Positions 58,964 through 64,000 of a stretch of 64,000 bases of DNA are shown piece by piece (position 1 is the first letter of the stretch; every line of letters starts with the position of its first letter). The notes under the pieces were generated by a model that did no database searches, was not told the origin of the DNA, and saw only the letters and a program-made list of their open reading frames with translations. The translations under genes and the position numbers were made by a program. This DNA is from Desulfatitalea tepidiphila. Lineage in GTDB: Bacteria > Desulfobacterota > Desulfobacteria > Desulfobacterales > Desulfosarcinaceae. The stretch is taken from NCBI RefSeq assembly GCF_001293685.1, contig NZ_BCAG01000003.1, forward strand, positions 496,001-560,000. Direction: 5' to 3'.

Positions 58964-60148
58964 ATGAGAGAAGCATATATTGTCAGTGCCGTCCGCACGC
59001 CGGGATGCAAGCGGGCCAAAGGCGCTCTGAAAGATACACTGCCCCTGGATCTTATTTCTTTTATTCTGAAAAGCGCGGTGGAAAAAGTGCCGCAGCTCGA
59101 TGCCAACGATATCGACGACGTGATGATCGGCTGCGCCTTTCCGGAAGCCGAGCAGGGACTGAATATCGGGCGAAATGGGGCCAAGCTCGCCGGTTTTCCC
59201 GATAAGGTCTCCGGCGCCACGGTCAACCGGTTTTGCGCCTCCGGCCTGGAAGCCATTGCGGACAGCGCCATGCGCATCATGGCGGGCTGGTCGGATGTCA
59301 CCATCGGCGGAGGTATCGAATCGATGACCTACGTGCCCATGGGCGGCAACATGCCGAGGCCCTATCCGGATCTGGAAAAAAGAGAGATCGATCTGTTCGT
59401 CTCCATGGGCATCACGGCCGAAAATGTGGCCAATCGCTACAACATCACCCGCCAGATGCAGGACGAGTTTGCTTATCAATCCCAGATGAAGGCCGCCGCT
59501 GCCCAGAAAGAGGGGCGTTTTACCGAGATCGTCCCCACGCCGGCCACCAAGTTCGTGCTCCAGAAGGATGGGACCTACAAGCGCGAAACTTTTATTCAGG
59601 ACTTCGACGACGGCGTGCGGGCTGAAACGACCCTCGAAGGCCTGGCCAAGTTGCGTCCGGCTTTTGCGCTGACCGGCTCGGTCACAGCCGGTAACTCCTC
59701 CCAGACCACCGACGGCGCGGCCGCCACGGTGCTGATGAGCGGCGAAAAGGTCAAGGAACTGGGCATCAAACCCCTGGCCAAACTGAAATGCTACACCACC
59801 GTGGGCTGCCGGTCGGACGAAATGGGGGTGGGTCCCCGATATGCCATTCCCAAGCTGCTCAAATTGGCCGGCATGACCATTGACGACATCGGTGTCTGGG
59901 AGATCAACGAGGCCTTTGCCTCCCAGGCGCTGTATTCCATCCGCGAACTGGGCCTGGAAAAGTATATGGACCGCATCAATCTCAATGGCGGCGCCATCGC
60001 CTTGGGCCATCCGTTGGGCTGCACCGGCGCCAAGCTGTGTGCCACTTTGATCGCCAATATGCAGCGCACCGGCGCCAGGTTCGGCGTCGAGTCCATGTGC
60101 ATCGGCGGCGGCATGGGTGCCGCGGCCCTGTTCGAACTCTGCGACTAA
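58964..60148 (+). CDS. fadA: Acetyl-CoA acyltransferase (thiolase)
   Basis: This 394-residue thiolase cleaves 3-ketoacyl-CoA. Active-site elements are NRFCASGLEAI (acyl-accepting Cys), NEAFASQAL (Asn/Glu), and GHPLGCTGAKL (His and proton-relay Cys). GTGGAGGGATATC precedes ATG 58964. It works with fadN just upstream and is followed by a strong terminator. Confidence 0.95.
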   Translation: MREAYIVSAVRTPGCKRAKGALKDTLPLDLISFILKSAVEKVPQLDANDIDDVMIGCAFPEAEQGLNIGRNGAKLAGFPDKVSGATVNRFCASGLEAIADSAMRIMAGWSDVTIGGGIESMTYVPMGGNMPRPYPDLEKREIDLFVSMGITAENVANRYNITRQMQDEFAYQSQMKAAAAQKEGRFTEIVPTPATKFVLQKDGTYKRETFIQDFDDGVRAETTLEGLAKLRPAFALTGSVTAGNSSQTTDGAAATVLMSGEKVKELGIKPLAKLKCYTTVGCRSDEMGVGPRYAIPKLLKLAGMTIDDIGVWEINEAFASQALYSIRELGLEKYMDRINLNGGAIALGHPLGCTGAKLCATLIANMQRTGARFGVESMCIGGGMGAAALFELCD

Positions 60149-60202
60149 CCCCTTCCGTTCCTCACGAAAGGGTTTCGTTGACCTGAAGTCCTTCCTTAAA
60201 AG

Positions 60203-60236
60203 ACCGAAGCTGCCGAGAGGTGGCTTCGGTTTTTTT
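60203..60236 (+). terminator. Intrinsic terminator after fadA
   Basis: An 8-base stem, ACCGAAGC (60203-60210) and GCTTCGGT (60223-60230), is followed by TTTTTT (60231-60236), 54 bases after the fadA stop. The T-run just touches the stop codon of the convergent gene at 60235. Confidence 0.85.
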
Positions 60237-60840
60237 ATGGGGAGGGGGAAAGCACGACCAACCGTATCCAACCCTCGGGCCAGGCGACAGCAGGCAGCCG
60301 ATCGGGCGGAAGGGATTGGCCGTTCCAGACCACGCTATCTATGGCGGCCAGGGCCGAAGGCGATAGCTGCGCGAAGTGGCGGGCGAGGGACGGGCCTTTG
60401 AGCCATATTCCCTGCTGCAGAAGCATTGGGCCCAACTCTTTGGCCACCATATTGAACAGTTTCAGGGTCACCATGGTGTCGTGGTGTCCGGCTTCCAGGC
60501 GGTCGGTGGGCCGTTGCGATATGTCTTTGCGGAAGACGGCCAGCAGGCCGCCTTTGCGCAAGGTGGCGCCCATCAGGCCGGGCATGGCCGCAGAGAGGGC
60601 CACGGTGGCATGTTCCGTCACACGGATATCTTCCGGGCGATCCACGGTGCGCCCGTCGACGAAGATCGTCTGCACCCGCTGGTCGAGATAACCGGGGGTA
60701 ATGCCGATCCGGCCGCAGAGCAGTTCGATCAGCGGCATGCCGACCTGGGCCGGTATCCCCACACCCGATCCAAAGAGGGCTGAGGATAAGAGGCCTTGCG
60801 GCTGGCCCGTGGTGATGACGAGGGATGCGGTGGTTGTCAT
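60235..60840 (-). CDS. Unrecognised AOR-associated protein
   Basis: This 201-residue protein begins MTTTASLVITTGQPQGLLSS. The segment FVDGRTVDRPEDIRV and VALSAAMPGLMGATLRKGG suggest a conserved fold but no family that I can name, and there are no Cys clusters. It starts 68 bases after the AOR gene in the same direction, so a role with that enzyme (assembly or regulation) is possible. The ribosome-binding site is weak. Confidence 0.7.
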   Translation of the reverse strand: MTTTASLVITTGQPQGLLSSALFGSGVGIPAQVGMPLIELLCGRIGITPGYLDQRVQTIFVDGRTVDRPEDIRVTEHATVALSAAMPGLMGATLRKGGLLAVFRKDISQRPTDRLEAGHHDTMVTLKLFNMVAKELGPMLLQQGIWLKGPSLARHFAQLSPSALAAIDSVVWNGQSLPPDRLPAVAWPEGWIRLVVLSPSP

Positions 60841-60908
60841 GGCGGCAAAATCAAACGGGGCGCCGGGTTGCGGCGCCCCGCGGTTATTGGCGGTTGACGG
60901 GGAAGGGA

Positions 60909-62651
60909 TTAAAAGTTGAATACCTCATCGAGTTCCTTGTCGCTCACATCGAAGGTCACATTGTGGGGCGGCAAGGCCTCTTTGAGCAAGTAATCCGGCA
61001 GGCGATCGTGTGCCTTGGTCAAACCGGCGGCCGCGTTGAAATCCCGTTCCTGTTTGAGGATGGTTTTGCCCAGGGCGGTCACGTCGTCGGCCGTCAGGTT
61101 CGCTCCCGTGAAACCGTTGATCAGGTCGATCAGGGACTGGAAGGTTTCCGGCTGATCCAGAATAGCAAACGCGATGAACAGACACATGCCGGTGGCATCG
61201 ATGGCGGCGGTCGCAATCTGCAGATTCCGGGACAGTTCGATCTGACCCTTGGGGCTGAGAGGATCCACGCTGCCGCCCACGCCCAGCAGGTTGGCCGTCA
61301 CCGCGTAACCGGCGGTATGATCCGCACCCATGGTCGTCGTCGCATAGGTCACACCCATTCCTTTGACGGCCCGGGGATCGTAAGCGGGCATGGACTGGCC
61401 TTTGACCACCGGCACGCGCTCGATGCCGAACACCCTGCCGGTGACCGCGGCGCCGCTGCCCAGGATTCGGCCCAAAGGAGTGCCTTTGCCGACCTCTTCC
61501 AGGAGTCGGATGGCCCCCTCGGCATCGCCGAATTTGGCCAGGCCCGCGTCCATCGCCACGGCGATGGTGGCCCCCATTTCGATGGTGTCCAGGCCGAAGT
61601 CGTCATCCATGCGGTCGATCCTGGCGATGGCGTCCAGGTCGTCGATGCCGCAGTTGCCGCCGTGGGCCCATACGGTTTCGTACTCCGGCTGCTTGCTTAC
61701 GAAGCGGCCGTTTTTGTCGTAGAAGGTTCCCGAGCACCGGATGACACATCCGCGATGGCACCCGTGGGTGGCCGATCCCTCGCCGCCCCGGCTGTTTTCC
61801 AGTTCGGCCTGGGCTTCGCCGCTGATTTTGGCGGCGCCTTCGAACTGGCCGGTTTTGAAGTTGCGCGTCGGGTAGGCGCCGGCCTCGTTGACCACATTGG
61901 TCAGCACGTTGGTGCCGTAGGCCGGCAGCCCCTGGCCGGTGACCGGATGTTTGCGCAGACCGGCCACGAATTCCTTGTTGGCAGCCTTGAATTTTTCTGG
62001 GTCTTTGGGGGTGCGCATCGACGTGCCGGCATCATCGATGACGATGACCTTGATTCCCTTGGATCCCATGACCGCACCCACACCGCCCCGGCCCGCATGG
62101 CGTGTCGGACGCTGCTCCATGTCGGTAAAGGCCACGGAAGCGGCGCTCAGTTTCATCTCGCCGGCCTGGCCGATGGAGATGCAGCTTACCTTTTCTCCGA
62201 ACTCGGCCTTGATCTTGTCGACCAGGTCGTAGTTGCCGAGCATCTTGAGGCTGTTGTCCGCCTGGATGGTCGCGCCGTGCTTGTTGATCACCACTTTGTA
62301 GAGCGTGTCGTCCTTGGGGGCGCCTTCGAGGATGATCGCCGCATAGCCCAACCGGGCAATCATCTGGGATGGCTGGCCGCCCGAATTGGCCTCTTTGATG
62401 CCACCGGTCAAGGGGCTTTTGCAGCCCACGGAGATTCTGCCCGACATGGCCGCTGCCGATCCGCTGAGCAGGCCGGGCGCAATGACCAGTTTGTTGTCGG
62501 TGCTGAGCGCATGGCAGGTGGGGGGCACTTCCTTGGCCACGACGGTCGATGTCATGGCGCGTCCGCCCAACCCGGCGTAGGGTCCGAGGGGTTCGGTTTT
62601 GATCTCCGGACCGGCGCTGCCACTCATGTTGATACGTAAGATTTTGTCCAT
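60909..62651 (-). CDS. aor: Tungsten-containing aldehyde:ferredoxin oxidoreductase family enzyme
   Basis: This 580-residue enzyme of the AOR family oxidises aldehydes to acids with ferredoxin in the best-known members. N-terminal tungstopterin-binding features are KILRINMSG, GGRAMTSTVV and HAGRGGVGAVMGSKGIK; the Fe-S cluster motif is CHRGCVIRC with a further Cys in GMCLF. The spacing Cx3Cx3C differs from the Cx2Cx3C of Pyrococcus AOR. GGGAGG precedes ATG 62651. Substrate is unknown; in this organism it may act on aldehydes from fermentation or aromatic breakdown. It is followed by a gene of unknown function. Confidence 0.9.
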   Translation of the reverse strand: MDKILRINMSGSAGPEIKTEPLGPYAGLGGRAMTSTVVAKEVPPTCHALSTDNKLVIAPGLLSGSAAAMSGRISVGCKSPLTGGIKEANSGGQPSQMIARLGYAAIILEGAPKDDTLYKVVINKHGATIQADNSLKMLGNYDLVDKIKAEFGEKVSCISIGQAGEMKLSAASVAFTDMEQRPTRHAGRGGVGAVMGSKGIKVIVIDDAGTSMRTPKDPEKFKAANKEFVAGLRKHPVTGQGLPAYGTNVLTNVVNEAGAYPTRNFKTGQFEGAAKISGEAQAELENSRGGEGSATHGCHRGCVIRCSGTFYDKNGRFVSKQPEYETVWAHGGNCGIDDLDAIARIDRMDDDFGLDTIEMGATIAVAMDAGLAKFGDAEGAIRLLEEVGKGTPLGRILGSGAAVTGRVFGIERVPVVKGQSMPAYDPRAVKGMGVTYATTTMGADHTAGYAVTANLLGVGGSVDPLSPKGQIELSRNLQIATAAIDATGMCLFIAFAILDQPETFQSLIDLINGFTGANLTADDVTALGKTILKQERDFNAAAGLTKAHDRLPDYLLKEALPPHNVTFDVSDKELDEVFNF

Positions 62652-62766
62652 GCCAAGCCTCCCGTTAAGATTGGTATTGGTTAAGCCGAACAATCATAAG
62701 GCATCTAAGATACAATAGGGGTCTCTGGGAAAAGTGATCCTGTTAATAGGTTTAATTTAACATGTA

Positions 62767-62793
62767 ATTATGGGTAATCATCGGTATTGTCAA
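62767..62793 (-). promoter_or_regulatory. Candidate aor promoter
   Basis: On the minus strand TTGACA (complement of 62788-62793) and CATAAT (complement of 62767-62772) are 15 bases apart, a little short, about 110 bases before the aor start. The surrounding A/T-rich stretch supports a promoter. Confidence 0.45.
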
Positions 62794-63003
62794 GCAGAAC
62801 CGGGAGCGACAGCATCTCGCGTAAGGGAACGTTCGGCGGGTGTCATGAACCGGGTGTCGGGTATGGAAAGGGGCTTCGATAAAGGACGGGATGACGACCT
62901 GAGAAGATGACAAAAAAACCAGAAGCGACATTCGGCACCTTTCGGGGGTTCGACGGCCCAAAAGGCGTTTGGCCGGATGCGGAGGTGGGGTGGAGCGAGA
63001 AGA

Positions 63004-63043
63004 CCACTGGGCAGACGCTCAGGTGACGCCGCCTGTCCAGTGG
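63004..63043 (-). terminator. Hairpin after serC
   Basis: CCACTGGGCAG (63004-63014) pairs with CTGTCCAGTGG (63033-63043), ten of eleven bases. It lies 37 bases after the serC stop. Only a weak T-rich stretch follows on the minus strand, so termination strength is uncertain. Confidence 0.5.
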
Positions 63044-63079
63044 GTGATGGCGCGTGAGAAAAGCGAAGGCGATGAACGA

Positions 63080-64000
63080 TCAGCCGTTGCTCTTTTCGAA
63101 TTGTTTCATGAAATCGACCAGGGCTTCCACCGCTTTCAGTGGGGTCGGATTGTAGATCGATGCCCGGCAGCCGCCCACCGATCGGTGCCCCTTGAGTCCG
63201 CCCAGGTCGTTTTTCAGGGCTTCGGCCACGAATTTTTTCTCCAGCTCTTCGCTGGGCAGCCGGAAGGTCACGTTCATCCGGGAGCGGCTGTCCGCATCCG
63301 CGGTGCCTTTATAAAAGCCGCTCTGGTCGATATAGCCATAGAGCAGATCGGCTTTCTGCTGGTTGATCCGGGCCATGCTGTCGAGACCGCCGATTGTCTC
63401 CTCCAGCCATTTGAGGACCAATTGAACGGTGTACACGGAAAAGCAGGGCGGCGTGTTGAACATGGAGTTCTTTTCGGCATGGGTGGAGTACTTGAGCATG
63501 GTCGGCAAATTTGCCGGTTCCAGCTTGAGCAGGTCATCGCGCGCTACCACCAGGCAGACGCCGGCCGGCCCCATGTTCTTCTGGGCACCGGCGTAGATCA
63601 GGCCGAAACGGCTGGCGTCGAAAGGCCGCGAAAAGATGTCCGAGGACATATCGGCCACCAGGGGAACCTTGCCGGTGTCGGGCATCTCGGCCCACTGGGT
63701 TCCCTTGATGGTATTGTTGGTGGTGATGTGAACGTAGGTCGCATCAGGGGTGAACTGGATATTTTTGGGAATGTAGGCAAAGTTTCGATCTTCCGAACTG
63801 GCCACGACATTGACCTTTTTCCCCAGGATCTTGGCTTCTTTGATCGCCTTGGTGGACCAGGTGCCCGTGTTGACATAGTCTGCGCTGCGGCCGTCGGCGA
63901 GAAAGTTCATCGGAATCATGCAAAACTGCATGCTGGCCCCGCCCTGCAAAAACATCACCTGATAGCGGTCGTCCAGCTTGAGCAGGCGTTTCACCCGGGC
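63080..64000 (-). CDS. serC: Phosphoserine aminotransferase, N-terminus beyond window
   Basis: This is the C-terminal roughly 300 residues of SerC, which makes 3-phosphoserine from 3-phosphohydroxypyruvate and glutamate with PLP. Seen are VMFLQGGASMQF, TGTWSTKAIKEA, VADMSSDIFSRPFD and YAGAQKNMGPAG with the PLP-binding Lys, then FNTPPCFSVYTVQLVLKWL and GHRSVGGCRASIYN at the end. The frame is open to the window edge and about 50 residues of the usual 360 are missing, so the real start lies outside. Confidence 0.93.
   Translation of the reverse strand, partial: ARVKRLLKLDDRYQVMFLQGGASMQFCMIPMNFLADGRSADYVNTGTWSTKAIKEAKILGKKVNVVASSEDRNFAYIPKNIQFTPDATYVHITTNNTIKGTQWAEMPDTGKVPLVADMSSDIFSRPFDASRFGLIYAGAQKNMGPAGVCLVVARDDLLKLEPANLPTMLKYSTHAEKNSMFNTPPCFSVYTVQLVLKWLEETIGGLDSMARINQQKADLLYGYIDQSGFYKGTADADSRSRMNVTFRLPSEELEKKFVAEALKNDLGGLKGHRSVGGCRASIYNPTPLKAVEALVDFMKQFEKSNG

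Larger units (their letters stand above)
62652..63079. other. Intergenic region between serC and aor
   Basis: These 428 bases hold the aor promoter candidate and a hairpin after serC. A 69-codon open frame (62752-62961, minus) lacks a ribosome-binding site and coding features, so no gene is called. Confidence 0.6.

Noticed and set aside
62752-62961. 69-codon open frame between serC and aor
   Set aside because: No ribosome-binding site or recognisable protein feature, and it overlaps the candidate aor promoter.

Overview
The window looks like a GC-rich chromosomal segment from a strictly anaerobic, probably sulfate-reducing Desulfobacterota bacterium (Desulfosarcina/Desulfobacteraceae-like). 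This is an inference from gene content: a siroheme decarboxylase subunit (AhbB), an HdrA with an in-frame UGA at the selenocysteine position, a 2-oxoacid:ferredoxin oxidoreductase next to Hdr-type modules, an RnfB-GltD fusion with NuoEF-like subunits, and a tungsten aldehyde:ferredoxin oxidoreductase. No rRNA, tRNA or CRISPR array was recognised.

Layout. 1-2.65 kb: an ArsR-type repressor and its Zn/Cd/Pb P-type ATPase behind a promoter/operator. 2.7-12.1 kb, minus strand: a cold-shock protein, then a long run in transcription order NuoE-like, DRTGG protein, NuoF-like, RnfB-GltD fusion, RseC-like, PilZ, glycosyltransferase, LUD protein, PpiC isomerase. 12.6-21.4 kb, plus strand: a nucleoside salvage run (6-oxopurine phosphorylase, two MTA/SAH deaminase paralogues, adenine deaminase, MtnA) followed by AhbB and a B12-type radical SAM protein; a second such radical SAM gene is at 21.8-23.4 kb. 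23.5-27.0 kb, minus: a Ser/Thr kinase and a large protein ending in a degenerate GGDEF-like domain. 28.0-33.0 kb: DNA polymerase I, an SppA-like lipoprotein peptidase and an unknown protein. 33.4-36.6 kb: a small conserved protein, then a lipase-like T6SS effector candidate and its Tli4-like lipoprotein. 37.0-41.5 kb: QueF, a lipoprotein, a MoxR-type AAA ATPase and a VWA protein.

41.8-52.4 kb is the most distinctive block: KorDABC, a 1127-residue GltD/HdrA-like iron-sulfur flavoprotein, an MvhD-HdrC-HdrB fusion and a selenocysteine-type HdrA-MvhD. It can be read as a machine that takes electrons from oxidation of a 2-oxoacid, via ferredoxin, through flavin-based bifurcation or confurcation. 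The 7-12 kb block (RnfB-GltD, NuoF, NuoE) looks like a second flavin-based complex that could exchange electrons between NADH, NADPH and ferredoxin. 52.3-56.2 kb, minus: a response-regulator nucleotide cyclase, a Dus gene broken by an in-frame TGA, a DUF1848 protein and a small protein. 56.3-60.2 kb: a fadN-fadA beta-oxidation operon behind a FadR-like palindrome. 60.2-64 kb, minus: an AOR gene with a partner gene, and serC running off the window edge.

The intergenic spaces carry two interspersed repeat families. One is a roughly 294-bp element with TTCTAAYTGAATG-type terminal inverted repeats and a long nested hairpin, present six times (12.3, 21.5, 27.2, 33.0, 36.6 and 53.6 kb). The other is a roughly 152-bp element with two copies (15.0 and 30.7 kb). 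An 8-bp GAAAGTAN tandem repeat occurs at 16.5 and 49.8 kb.
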